Source: Propionibacteriales bacterium (GTDB lineage Bacteria > Actinomycetota > Actinomycetes > Propionibacteriales > Nocardioidaceae). Taken from it: DNA of 64,000 nt. Under the pieces are notes generated by a model. That model was given only the letters and a program-made list of their open reading frames with translations, was not told where the DNA came from and made no database searches. Position 1 is the first letter of the stretch. Each line of letters starts with the position of its first letter. The translations under genes were made by a program, and so were the position numbers. Positions 9,873-18,766 of the stretch are shown piece by piece. The stretch covers positions 124,001 to 188,000 of the forward strand of contig JAPLCA010000008.1 of NCBI GenBank assembly GCA_026392465.1, read 5' to 3'.

Positions 9873-10673
9873 TCAGTCGGCAGGTGCGGCCGGACGGTGG
9901 GCCGGACGCACGGTCCCCCAGCGCAGTCCCAGCTCCTCGGCGCCGTCGGCGAGGACGGCGGCGAGGTCGGCGAAGCCGGACGTCGGCATGCGGAAGTCCG
10001 GGGCGGTCACGGACAGGGCGGCCACGACCCGTCCGTCGACCCCGCGCACGGGGACGGCGACGGCGCAGGTGCCCGCCTCCCACTCGGCGTCGGCGCTGGC
10101 CCAGCCTCGGCGACGGACGCGGTCGAGCTCCTCCAGGAGGTCGTCCGGACGCGTGATGGTGCGGTCGGTGTAGCCCGCGAGCTCGGACTCGAGGACCCGC
10201 TGCAGCAGGGCGTCGCCCGCGTGGGCCAGGAGCACCTTGCCCGTCGACGTCGCGTGCAGCGGGGTCCGCTGGCCGACGTACTGGCGGGTGACCGCCACCA
10301 TCTGCGTGCCCATGGCCTGCGTGATGTTGACGGCGGAGACGTCGTCGAGGATCGCCACGTTCGTCGTCTCGTCGAGCCGGCGCGCCATGGCCTCGCACGC
10401 CTGCTGGGCGTCGCGCGCGAGGTCGATCCGCGCGCTCACGGCACCGGCGAGGCGCAGGACGCCGAGCCCCAGGCGGTACGCGCCGCGGTGCTCCACCTGC
10501 TCCACGAGGTGGCGGGCCTCGAGCGTCGCCAGCAGCCGGAAGGCGGTCGAGCGGTGCACGTCGAGCGCGCGGGACAGCTCGCTCACGCCGACGGTGCCCC
10601 CGTCGGCGAGCAGCTCGAGGATCGCGGCAGCGCGATCGACGGACTGGACGAGGCCGGCATCGGTGTCGTTCAC
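9873..10673 (-). CDS. IclR-family transcriptional regulator
   Basis: VQSVDRAAAILELLADGG...SELSRALDVHRSTAFRLLATLEARHLVEQ, HATSTGKVLLA; GTG start at 10673. Confidence 0.9.
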   Translation of the reverse strand: MNDTDAGLVQSVDRAAAILELLADGGTVGVSELSRALDVHRSTAFRLLATLEARHLVEQVEHRGAYRLGLGVLRLAGAVSARIDLARDAQQACEAMARRLDETTNVAILDDVSAVNITQAMGTQMVAVTRQYVGQRTPLHATSTGKVLLAHAGDALLQRVLESELAGYTDRTITRPDDLLEELDRVRRRGWASADAEWEAGTCAVAVPVRGVDGRVVAALSVTAPDFRMPTSGFADLAAVLADGAEELGLRWGTVRPAHRPAAPAD

Positions 10674-10704
10674 GGCGGTCCTTCCGGTCGGGGCGGGCGG
10701 CTGT

Positions 10705-10722
10705 ATTTCCGGCACGTGAAAT
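10705..10722. promoter_or_regulatory. Inverted repeat ATTTC-N8-GAAAT in divergent promoter region
   Basis: atttccggcacgtgaaat between iclR start and ferredoxin start. Confidence 0.35.
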
Positions 10723-10796
10723 GTTCGCCGACCGGCGCCTCGGCCCTTGACGCGGGGCGCGGCCGGTCTGCACCGTGTTGTGTATACAGAACGTGC

Positions 10797-10813
10797 GTTG
10801 CGCAAGAAGCAAC
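10797..10813. promoter_or_regulatory. Candidate IclR-family operator GTTGC-GCAAGAA-GCAAC
   Basis: Same 5-7-5 architecture and arms as 9769-9785; upstream of the Rieske operon. Confidence 0.5.
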
Positions 10814-10842
10814 ATACACGATCCACCGAGGGAAGGGGAGCG

Positions 10843-11187
10843 ATGCTCCGGGTCTGCGCCATGACCGACCTCGTGCCCGGCGAGGGCCTGCGGATCGACA
10901 CCGTGGTGCCGCCCATCGCCGTCTTCCTCACCGAGGAGGGCACGGTCCACGCCATCGACGACACGTGCACCCACCAGGACGCGTCCCTCGCGGCCGGCTG
11001 GGTCGAGGACTGCCGGGTCGAGTGCCCGCTGCACGCCAGCACCTTCTCGCTGCTCACCGGCGACGTCGACGCGCAACCGGCCAAGAAGCCGGTCCGCGTG
11101 CACGCCGCGGAGGTGCGCGACGGCGAGGTGTGGGTCCGCCTGAGCACCGCCGCGCCGAACCTCCCGCCTGGGGTGACGTTCGCATGA
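10843..11187 (+). CDS. Rieske-type [2Fe-2S] ferredoxin
   Basis: CTHQDASL...ECPLHASTFSLLTG Rieske motif (C-x-H, C-x2-H). Confidence 0.9.
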   Translation: MLRVCAMTDLVPGEGLRIDTVVPPIAVFLTEEGTVHAIDDTCTHQDASLAAGWVEDCRVECPLHASTFSLLTGDVDAQPAKKPVRVHAAEVRDGEVWVRLSTAAPNLPPGVTFA

Positions 11188-12413
11188 GCGACGTCGTCGT
11201 GGTCGGCGCCGGCCTGGCCGGCTTCCATACCGCCGCCGCGCTGCGCCGGCTCGGCCACCAGGGTGGCCTCACGGTGCTCGGCGCCGAGGAGCACGCCCCG
11301 TACGACCGCCCGCCGCTCTCCAAGGCCTTCCTCGGCGGCAGCCTGACCGCCGCCGACCTGGCCCTGGACGACCCCGACGCACCGCTCGACGTCGTGTGGG
11401 AGCGCGGCGTCCGTGTCGTCGGCCTCCAGGCGGGTGCCGCCGGTGCGCCGCACCGCGTGCTCCTCGCCGACGGCACCGACCGTCGCGCCGAGCACGTCGT
11501 CGTCGCCACGGGTGCCGACGCGGTCCGGCTCGGCGACCACATGCCCGGCGCGCACGTCCTGCGCACGATCGAGGACGCCGAACGGCTGCGCGCCGAGCGG
11601 CTCGCCGGGGCGCGGGTCGTCGTGGTCGGCGACGGCTTCGTCGCGCTGGAGGCCGCGTCGACCGTCGTGGAGCTCGGTGCGGCGTCGGTCGTGGTGGCGG
11701 GCCCTGAGGAGCGGCCGCTCGAACGCCGGTACGGACCGGAGCTCGCCGCGTCGCTGCTCGCACTGCATGCCCGGCGCGGTGTCGTGTGTCGGGGCGGCGC
11801 CCGGGCCGTCGCCGTCACGTCGGGGGCCGACGGTCGGGCCGCCGGCGTCATGCTGGCCGACGGCACGCACCTCGACGCCGACGTGGTGGTCGTCGGCATC
11901 GGTGCCCGGCCCGCGACGGCCTGGCTCGCCGGGTCGGCCGTCGTGCGCGACGCGACCGGGCACGTCGACTGCGACGCCCGCGGCGCGACGTCGGTCCCGG
12001 GGGTCTGGGCCGTCGGCGACTGCGCGCGCTGGAACGACGAGGTGCGCGGGCCGATGCGCTGCGCCGGCCACTGGCAGGACGCGCTCGACCACGCGGCCAC
12101 CGTCGCCGCTGCGCTCGTCGGCGCTCCCGCGCCGGCCGTCACCGAGCCGTACTGCTGGTCCGAGCAGCACGGCGTGATGGTCCAGGTGGCGGGCCACCTC
12201 GCCGGAGGCGAGCGGGCGACGGTGCTCGACGGCTCGGTCGACGGTGCGGACCTGCTGCTGCGCTACGACCGCGACGGCGAGGAGGTGGCCGTGCTCGGCA
12301 TGAACCGTCCGCGCGAGGTCACCCGCTGGCGCCGCTCCCGCCGCCCCCGTCCGGTCCCGACACCGCTCGTGGCGGCCGAGTCCGGCCCCACCCGATCCCT
12401 GGAGGACGCATGA
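11184..12413 (+). CDS. NAD(P)/FAD-dependent ferredoxin reductase
   Basis: VVVVGAGLAGFHTAAALRRLG, YDRPPLSKAFL, GVWAVGDCARW; 4-nt overlap with ferredoxin gene. Confidence 0.9.
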   Translation: MSDVVVVGAGLAGFHTAAALRRLGHQGGLTVLGAEEHAPYDRPPLSKAFLGGSLTAADLALDDPDAPLDVVWERGVRVVGLQAGAAGAPHRVLLADGTDRRAEHVVVATGADAVRLGDHMPGAHVLRTIEDAERLRAERLAGARVVVVGDGFVALEAASTVVELGAASVVVAGPEERPLERRYGPELAASLLALHARRGVVCRGGARAVAVTSGADGRAAGVMLADGTHLDADVVVVGIGARPATAWLAGSAVVRDATGHVDCDARGATSVPGVWAVGDCARWNDEVRGPMRCAGHWQDALDHAATVAAALVGAPAPAVTEPYCWSEQHGVMVQVAGHLAGGERATVLDGSVDGADLLLRYDRDGEEVAVLGMNRPREVTRWRRSRRPRPVPTPLVAAESGPTRSLEDA

Positions 12414-13546
12414 TCATCGACCAGCTCGACGCACCGCTGGAGGGCTCCCTGCGTCCGACGCTGCCCGGCCGGGTGTACACCGACCCCGAGCAGTTCGCCG
12501 CCGAGCAGGCCCAGATCTTCGAGCAGACGTGGTTCTGCGCCGTGGCGAGCTCCGACGTGGAGCGCGCGGGCGACTGGCGCACCGTCGAGATCGGCCGCGA
12601 GCGGCTGATCGTCTCCCGCAACCGACGCGGCGAGGCCCGGGCCTTCTTCAACGTCTGCCGGCACCGCGGCATGCAGGTCTGCACCGAGGAGTCCGGGTCG
12701 AGCCGGTCCTTCCAGTGCGGCTACCACGCCTGGACCTACGACCTCGACGGCGCGCTGGTCGCCGCGCCCAACTTGACGTCGATGCCCGACGTCGACCGGG
12801 CCACCTACAGCCTGCGGCGCGCGCACGTGCGCGAGTGGCTCGGCTACGTGTGGATCTGTCTGGCCGACGAGCCGCCGTCGTTCGAGGAGACCGTGCACGG
12901 CGAGGTCGTCACCCGGCTCGGGGAGCTGCACCACCTCGACAACTACGGCGTCGAGGGCCTCCAGGTCGCGCACCGCATCCGCTACGACGTGGCCGCCAAC
13001 TGGAAGCTCGTCGTCGAGAACTTCCAGGAGTGCTACCACTGCGCCACGATCCACCCCGAGCTCACCGAGGTGCTGCCGGAGTTCGCGGACGGGTGGGCGT
13101 CGCAGAGCGGCGTCAACCACGGCGCCCTGTTCGCGCCGGAGGTCGAGGGGTTCACCATCGACGGGTCGGCCGGCGCGCCGGCGATCCCCGAGATCGCCCC
13201 GGACCAGGACCGCCGCTACTACGCCATCACGATCCGGCCGAACGTGTTCGTCAACCTCGTCCCGGACCACGTGATCGTGCACCGCATGTTCCCGGTGGCC
13301 GCCGACCGGACGATCATCGAGTGCGACTGGCTGTTCCTGCCGGAGGTGGTGGCCGCGGGCACCGACGTCAGCAAGCAGGTGGAGCTGTTCGACCGCGTCA
13401 ACCGCCAGGACTTCGACGCGTGCGAGAAGACGCAGCCCACGATGAGCTCGCGGCACTACGTCGACGGCGGCGTGCTGGTCCCCGCCGAGCACCACATCGG
13501 CGTGTTCCACGACTGGGTCGCGGACCTGACCGGCCTGCAGCGCTGA
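12410..13546 (+). CDS. Rieske non-heme oxygenase alpha subunit, quaternary-amine (betaine/carnitine-type) N-demethylase candidate
   Basis: CRHRGMQVC...CGYHAWTYDLDG Rieske centre; NFQECYHCATIHPEL catalytic motif; overlaps reductase gene. Confidence 0.8.
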   Translation: MIIDQLDAPLEGSLRPTLPGRVYTDPEQFAAEQAQIFEQTWFCAVASSDVERAGDWRTVEIGRERLIVSRNRRGEARAFFNVCRHRGMQVCTEESGSSRSFQCGYHAWTYDLDGALVAAPNLTSMPDVDRATYSLRRAHVREWLGYVWICLADEPPSFEETVHGEVVTRLGELHHLDNYGVEGLQVAHRIRYDVAANWKLVVENFQECYHCATIHPELTEVLPEFADGWASQSGVNHGALFAPEVEGFTIDGSAGAPAIPEIAPDQDRRYYAITIRPNVFVNLVPDHVIVHRMFPVAADRTIIECDWLFLPEVVAAGTDVSKQVELFDRVNRQDFDACEKTQPTMSSRHYVDGGVLVPAEHHIGVFHDWVADLTGLQR

Positions 13547-13564
13547 GGGCCGGGGTCGGTCCGC

Positions 13565-14491
13565 TCAGACCTCGAAGGTGACGCCGGTCGCCTGCTCCGT
13601 CGCCGACCACAGGTCGCGGGCGAGCTGCTCGTCACGCGCCCAGCGCGTCATGCCCGCGATCACGGGGGCGCCGCGGGTGCCACCCAGCGACGCCGGACCG
13701 ACGTACTCGCCGCCGGTGAACGTCGGGTCGGTCGCGGCCCGCAGGCTCGGCAGCGCCCCGGCGGCAGCCGACTGGCTCGCCAGCGCCGACACCTGCTGCA
13801 CGACCGTGCCGAGGAACGGGTTGCCCATCGCCACGCCCGTCTTCTGCAGCTCGGTGCGTGCGAGGCCCGGGTGCGCGGCCGTGCTGAGGACGGCCTTCCC
13901 GCCGGCCTTCAGGCGGCGGTCGAGCTCGAGCGCGAACGACAGGTTGGCCAGCTTGGACTCCGCGTACGAGACCCAGCGGCGGTAGCGGCGCGGCGAGCCC
14001 TCCGGGGTCAGCGAGCGCAGGTCGATGCCCTTGGCCTGCAGGTGCGCCAGCGACGACACCGACACGACGCGGGCGTCGTCGGCGAGCAGCGGCCACACCT
14101 GCGCGGTCCAGGCGAAGTGGCCGACGTGGTTGGTGCCGATCTGCAGCTCGAAGCCGTCGACGGTCGTGCTGTACGGCGGGATCATGATGCCGGCGTTGTT
14201 GACCAGCACGTCGACCCGGTCGTGCCGCGAGCCCAGCTCCTCGGCCGCGCGTCGGACGTCGGCGAGGTCGGCCAGGTCGAGCGACAGCACCTCGACGTCG
14301 ACCTCCGGCAGCTCCTCGCGCAGCCGGGCGAGCGTGTCCTCGGCCTTCTGCGGGTTGCGTGCGGTGACCGTCAGTCCCGCGCCGGCTCGTCCCAGCTCGA
14401 GGGCGGTGTGGAAGCCGAGGCCCCCGGTGACGCCGGTGACGACCGCGCGCTTCCCGCTCAGGTCGGGGATGTCCTGCGTGCTCCAGCTCAT
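13565..14491 (-). CDS. SDR-family oxidoreductase
   Basis: VVTGVTGGLGFHTALELG, LVNNAGI, YAESKLAN. Confidence 0.85.
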   Translation of the reverse strand: MSWSTQDIPDLSGKRAVVTGVTGGLGFHTALELGRAGAGLTVTARNPQKAEDTLARLREELPEVDVEVLSLDLADLADVRRAAEELGSRHDRVDVLVNNAGIMIPPYSTTVDGFELQIGTNHVGHFAWTAQVWPLLADDARVVSVSSLAHLQAKGIDLRSLTPEGSPRRYRRWVSYAESKLANLSFALELDRRLKAGGKAVLSTAAHPGLARTELQKTGVAMGNPFLGTVVQQVSALASQSAAAGALPSLRAATDPTFTGGEYVGPASLGGTRGAPVIAGMTRWARDEQLARDLWSATEQATGVTFEV

Positions 14492-14560
14492 GGGACGAAC
14501 CGTAGCCGCCCCACCCCCGCCCCGCCGGACGATCTCGCTGCTCGAGTAGCGACCGCCACC

Positions 14561-14953
14561 GCTGGTCGAGTAGTCGGGCCAGGCGAGGAACGAGCCTGAG
14601 CCCGACGTATCGAGACCACTCTGAGCGGTCGCTGGGGGTTGACCCGCGCTGGGCCGTTGCCGGGTGGTCTCGATACGCAGGGACCTCGCAAGCTCGTCCC
14701 TGCTACTCGACCAGCGGAGGGTCTCGCTGGTCGAGTAGTCGACGCCGCGACGGAGGAGCGGGCGGCGACGTATCGAGACCACTCTGGGCCGTCGCTGGGG
14801 GTTGGCTCGCGCTGAGCCGTTGCCGGGTGGTCTCGATACGCGGCACGGAGCTCCTTCGTCGCCCGTGCCGCTACTCGACCAGCAGAACCCTCCGCTGGTC
14901 GAGTAGTCGGGCCGGGCGAGGGACGAGCCCGGGGCCGACGTATCGAGACCACT
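14561..14953. repeat. Cluster of five alternating palindromic repeat units (CTGGTCGAGTAG...CGTATCGAGACCAC), ~165-168-bp higher-order period
   Basis: Forward units ~14561, 14726, 14894; reverse units ~14665-14718 and ~14826-14883; conserved spacer tcgctgggggttg..cgcgctg.gccgttgccgggtgg. Confidence 0.9.
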
Positions 14954-14986
14954 CCACGCCGACGCTGGGGGGCGGGGCGACGAGGG

Positions 14987-15781
14987 TCAGAAGGTGACGG
15001 CCATCTGCTCGAGGACGCGGTGGGCGAGGTCGGTGTCGCCGCCCACCGCGACGTCGACCGCACCGGGGCGGCGACGTCCCGCGGCCAGCACGGCGAAGGC
15101 GTCGGACGTCAGCGTCAGGGTCGCGGTGGGGGAGTCGGGCACGCCGGGGCGGGCGCGGCCGTCGTCGCCGACCGTCGCGCCGACCTGCAGGACGATCGGA
15201 CCGGTGAGGTCCCACAGCACCGACGTGCCTGCCGTGGCGCCGACCTTCTTGCCCAGCACGAACGGCATGGCCGCGGCGAAGGTGTGGGTGGTGACGTGGG
15301 CACCCGCCGAGTCGAGGTTGCCCGGCCGGTCGACCGCGCGGCGCACGTCCTGCTCGTGGCACCAGACGTCGACGGTGCGGTTGCGCAGCATCGTCTCCCA
15401 CGTCCAGCCGACCCCGGCGGGCGTGTGCTCGGCGCGGGCGGTGGGGTCGTCCGGCAGCGCGTCGCCGAGCCGCGCGGCCCGGGTGTCCACGCTGCGCCGC
15501 AGCTCGTCGAGGACCTGCTCGCGCGTGAGCCCGCGCCGCGCCTCGACGCCGGCCTCCGTGTACAGCGACGCGATGCCGCCGGCCGAGGCCGTGGTGGGTG
15601 CCGCGTCGACCACGTGGCCTGCGGTGACGGCCTCGAGGTGCGCCAGGTGGGCGGCGACATCGGCGACGGTCCAGCCCGGCAGGTCGGTGGGCGTGGCCCA
15701 CGCGGCGTCGTCGAGCTCCTCGAGCAGGGCGATCGTGTCGCGGACGCTGGCCAGCCAGGCGTCGACGTAGGTCTGCAGCAT
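14987..15781 (-). CDS. Maleylpyruvate isomerase/DinB-like mycothiol-dependent family protein
   Basis: LPGWTVADVAAHLAHLEAVTAGH, WCHEQDVRRAVDRPGN, typical of the TIGR03083-like family. Confidence 0.75.
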   Translation of the reverse strand: MLQTYVDAWLASVRDTIALLEELDDAAWATPTDLPGWTVADVAAHLAHLEAVTAGHVVDAAPTTASAGGIASLYTEAGVEARRGLTREQVLDELRRSVDTRAARLGDALPDDPTARAEHTPAGVGWTWETMLRNRTVDVWCHEQDVRRAVDRPGNLDSAGAHVTTHTFAAAMPFVLGKKVGATAGTSVLWDLTGPIVLQVGATVGDDGRARPGVPDSPTATLTLTSDAFAVLAAGRRRPGAVDVAVGGDTDLAHRVLEQMAVTF

Positions 15782-16315
15782 TCAGTCCTCCAGGGTGCGC
15801 TTGCGTCGGGTCCACCAGGTCGCCACGGCGAGCGCGACGGCGACGGCGGCGGCGATCCAGGCGATGCCCGCGCCGTTGCGGGTGCGGTCGAGGAAGCCGT
15901 CGGCGACGGCCACGCGGTAGGTCGCGGCGTCGGCGGCGCGGTCCTTCGGCGTGCAGCGGACCGCGACCTGGTCCGATCCCTCGCGCTCGAAGGCGATGAG
16001 GTACCAGGTCGAGCCGTCCTGCGGCACGCGCAGGTCGATCGGTGCGTCCTCGAGCGTCACGGGCTTGGCGCCCTTGGCGGGCCCGGTGGCGGTGCAGGTG
16101 ACATCACGCTCGGGCTGGCGGACGTCGGTGAAGACGGCGAGCGAGGCGCCCCGGGCGTCGACCCGCTCGGTGAGGTTCTGCAGCGTCGCGTCGCGGACGT
16201 GGTCCCACGCGCCGGCTGCGACGACGGCCGAGGCCATCCACCCGCCGATGGCGAGCAGGAACGCCGCGAGGTACCACAGCGGGCTGGACAGACGCACCCG
16301 CTCACTCTGGCACAC
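15782..16315 (-). CDS. Hypothetical membrane protein
   Basis: N- and C-terminal TM helices; immediately upstream of and co-oriented with 14987..15781. Confidence 0.6.
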   Translation of the reverse strand: MCQSERVRLSSPLWYLAAFLLAIGGWMASAVVAAGAWDHVRDATLQNLTERVDARGASLAVFTDVRQPERDVTCTATGPAKGAKPVTLEDAPIDLRVPQDGSTWYLIAFEREGSDQVAVRCTPKDRAADAATYRVAVADGFLDRTRNGAGIAWIAAAVAVALAVATWWTRRKRTLED

Positions 16316-16416
16316 GCCGTGGCGCCGGTCGGGTCGGCCACGCGCGACGGCTTGACCGCGAGCTGTCGGAGGAGGACGTTGGGTCCCGCTAGTTGAACCT
16401 TCATCAAGGAGCTCCC

Positions 16417-16827
16417 ATGGACGAGGTCCTCCTCATCTCCCGCATCCTCTTCGCCTACCTCGTCATCGGCTCGGGCATCGGCCACCTGACGGCGACCGGC
16501 GCGATGGCCGGCTACGCCGAGTCGCGCGGTCTGTCCAACGCCAAGGTGCTCGTGCAGGTCAGCGGCGTGGCCCTGCTCGCCGGCGGCGTCTCGGTGCTGC
16601 TCGGCATCTGGGGCGACATCGGCGCCCTCGGCCTCGCGATCCTGCTGCTCGTGACGGCCGTGCTCATGCACGCGTTCTGGAAGGAGAGCGACCCCCAGGC
16701 CAAGCAGATGGAGATGGTCGCCTTCAACAAGAACGTCGCCCTGGCCGGCGGTGCGCTGGCGCTGTTCGTGATCCTGTCGAACGACTTCGCGCCCTACACG
16801 CTCACCGGCGCGCTCATCACCTGGTGA
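16417..16827 (+). CDS. DoxX-like membrane protein
   Basis: Four TM segments; LLISRILFAYLVIGSGIGHLTATGAMAGYAESRGL. Confidence 0.7.
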   Translation: MDEVLLISRILFAYLVIGSGIGHLTATGAMAGYAESRGLSNAKVLVQVSGVALLAGGVSVLLGIWGDIGALGLAILLLVTAVLMHAFWKESDPQAKQMEMVAFNKNVALAGGALALFVILSNDFAPYTLTGALITW

Positions 16828-17737
16828 CGACGCGGGGCTGACGGGCCACGCTGGGGGCCTCGACGAGACGCTCCAGCACGAGGGCGAGCGGCGGCCACGT
16901 CGCTCGCCCTCGGCGCGTCCACAGGAGTGCGCGCATCGTGACGCCGGGGTCGTGGAACGGGACCACGGTCACGCCGTCGCGCGGACGACGCCAGAGCGGC
17001 AGCATCCCGACGCCGAGGCCGGCCACCACCAGGTCCTCGACGAGGTCGAGGCTGTCGGAGAGGTGCTCGACCCGCGGCTCGAAGCCTGCCATCGACGCCA
17101 CGACCCGCAGCACCTCCTCGTCGGCGGTGTTGCGCGAGTTGCCGATCCAGGCGCCGGCGGCGTGGCGACGCAGCAGGTCGGGCGCGGCGAGGTCGGTGGT
17201 CGGTGCCTCGGCCGTCGGCACGCCCAGCCCCCAGGGCGACCGCCACAGGGGCACTGACTCGACCGCGCGGTCGAGCGTGACGGGTGCGAGGTCGTAGTCG
17301 TAGGCGAGCGCGAGGTCGATCCGGTCCGCGAGGAGCGCCTCGCGGGCCTCGCCCGGCTCCAGCTCGTGCACCACGACGTGCACGGCGGGATGCGTGACGG
17401 CAAGCTCGGCCACCGCCGGCAGCAGGGTGGTGCGGATCGCCGTCGCGAAGCCGGCGACGCGCACCGTGCCCGCCGGCTCGGCGTCGGGGTCGAGGTCGGC
17501 GCGAGCGGCCTCGACGGCGGCGAGGATCGCGACGGCGTGGTCGGCCAGCCGACGTCCCGCGGGGGTGAGCCGCACCCCTCGGCCGTCCGGCTCGACGAGC
17601 GGCGTCCCCACCTCGCGGGACAGGGCGGCCACCTGCTGCGACACGGTGGAGGTGCTCGTCATCAGGACGTCGGCCACGGCCCGCATGGACCCGTGCCGGG
17701 ACAGCTCGAGCAGCACGGCGAGACGGTCGGTGTTCAC
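16817..17737 (-). CDS. LysR-family transcriptional regulator
   Basis: N-terminal [43 protein letters not shown]. Confidence 0.85.
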   Translation of the reverse strand: MNTDRLAVLLELSRHGSMRAVADVLMTSTSTVSQQVAALSREVGTPLVEPDGRGVRLTPAGRRLADHAVAILAAVEAARADLDPDAEPAGTVRVAGFATAIRTTLLPAVAELAVTHPAVHVVVHELEPGEAREALLADRIDLALAYDYDLAPVTLDRAVESVPLWRSPWGLGVPTAEAPTTDLAAPDLLRRHAAGAWIGNSRNTADEEVLRVVASMAGFEPRVEHLSDSLDLVEDLVVAGLGVGMLPLWRRPRDGVTVVPFHDPGVTMRALLWTRRGRATWPPLALVLERLVEAPSVARQPRVVTR

Positions 17738-17805
17738 CCGGCCATCGTCCCTGTTCTGCGGATGGTTCGTCTAGCATCGTCACGTGGACGTGGACGGACC
17801 GCCTC

Positions 17806-18696
17806 GTGTCTCCTGGTGCGGTGCAGCTCTCCTCCCCCTCCTCCACCCCCGACGTCGCCTCGCGCGGGGCGCTCATGGCGCTGGCGGCGATGACGTCGGT
17901 GCAGCTGGGCCTCGCCGTGTCCGTAGGCCTCTTCGACCGCATCGGGTCGGAGGGTGCGGCCTGGCTGCGACTGGCCTGGGCGGGCGTCATCCTCGCGCTC
18001 CTCGTGCGTCCCTGGCGTCGAGGCCTGAGCCCGGCCACGGTGCGGGCCTGCGTGGCGCTCGGCGTCGTCACCGCCGGCGTCACGATGCTGTTCATGGCGG
18101 CCGTCGCCCGACTGCCTCTCGGCACGGCGAGCGCGCTGGAGTTCCTGGGTCCGCTGTCCGTCGCGGTGCTGCGCGGGCGACGCGGCACGTGGGCGTGGCC
18201 CGCGTTGGCCGCTGCGGGCGTGCTGCTGCTGACGCAGCCGTGGAGCGGGGAGGTCGACGGTCGCGGCGTCCTCTACGCCCTCGGGGCGGGCTGCTGCTGG
18301 GCCGGCTACATCGTCCTCACGCAGCGCGTGGGTGACGCCGCCGACGGCATCGTGGGGCTGGGCGTCTCGATGCCGGTCGCCGGGCTGGTCGCCACGCTCG
18401 TGGCAGGACCGTCGACGATCGGCCACCTCGACGTCGAGCTGCTGGTCGTCGGCGTGGGCCTGGCGCTGCTGGTGCCCGTGGTCCCGTTCGCCCTGGAGAT
18501 GCTGGCGCTGAGGAGGCTCACGACGGCCGCCTTCGGGACGCTGATGTGCCTGGAGCCGGCGATCGCGCTGCTCGTCGGGCTCGTCGTCCTCGACCAGGTG
18601 CCGGACGTCGGAGCGGTGCTGGGCCTGGCCTGCGTGGTCGCGGCGGGCGTGGGCGCGACCCGGTCCGGTGGTCGGGCGCCCGCCCCCTCGGCCTGA
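17806..18696 (+). CDS. EamA/RhaT-family (DMT) transporter
   Basis: Ten hydrophobic segments; [37 protein letters not shown]. Confidence 0.85.
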   Translation: MSPGAVQLSSPSSTPDVASRGALMALAAMTSVQLGLAVSVGLFDRIGSEGAAWLRLAWAGVILALLVRPWRRGLSPATVRACVALGVVTAGVTMLFMAAVARLPLGTASALEFLGPLSVAVLRGRRGTWAWPALAAAGVLLLTQPWSGEVDGRGVLYALGAGCCWAGYIVLTQRVGDAADGIVGLGVSMPVAGLVATLVAGPSTIGHLDVELLVVGVGLALLVPVVPFALEMLALRRLTTAAFGTLMCLEPAIALLVGLVVLDQVPDVGAVLGLACVVAAGVGATRSGGRAPAPSA

Positions 18697-18705
18697 GCCC
18701 GACGC

Positions 18706-18747
18706 ACGACGAAGCCCCCGCCCTGGACCGGGCGGGGGCTTCGTCGT
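18706..18747. terminator. Bidirectional hairpin terminator, 18-bp perfect stem
   Basis: acgacgaagcccccgccc-tggacc-gggcgggggcttcgtcgt between convergent genes. Confidence 0.8.
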
Positions 18748-18766
18748 GGTGCCTGGTGCCGACGGC

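Noticed and set aside
14561-14953. Possible CRISPR array
   Set aside because: Units alternate in orientation, spacers are conserved rather than unique, and no cas genes are present
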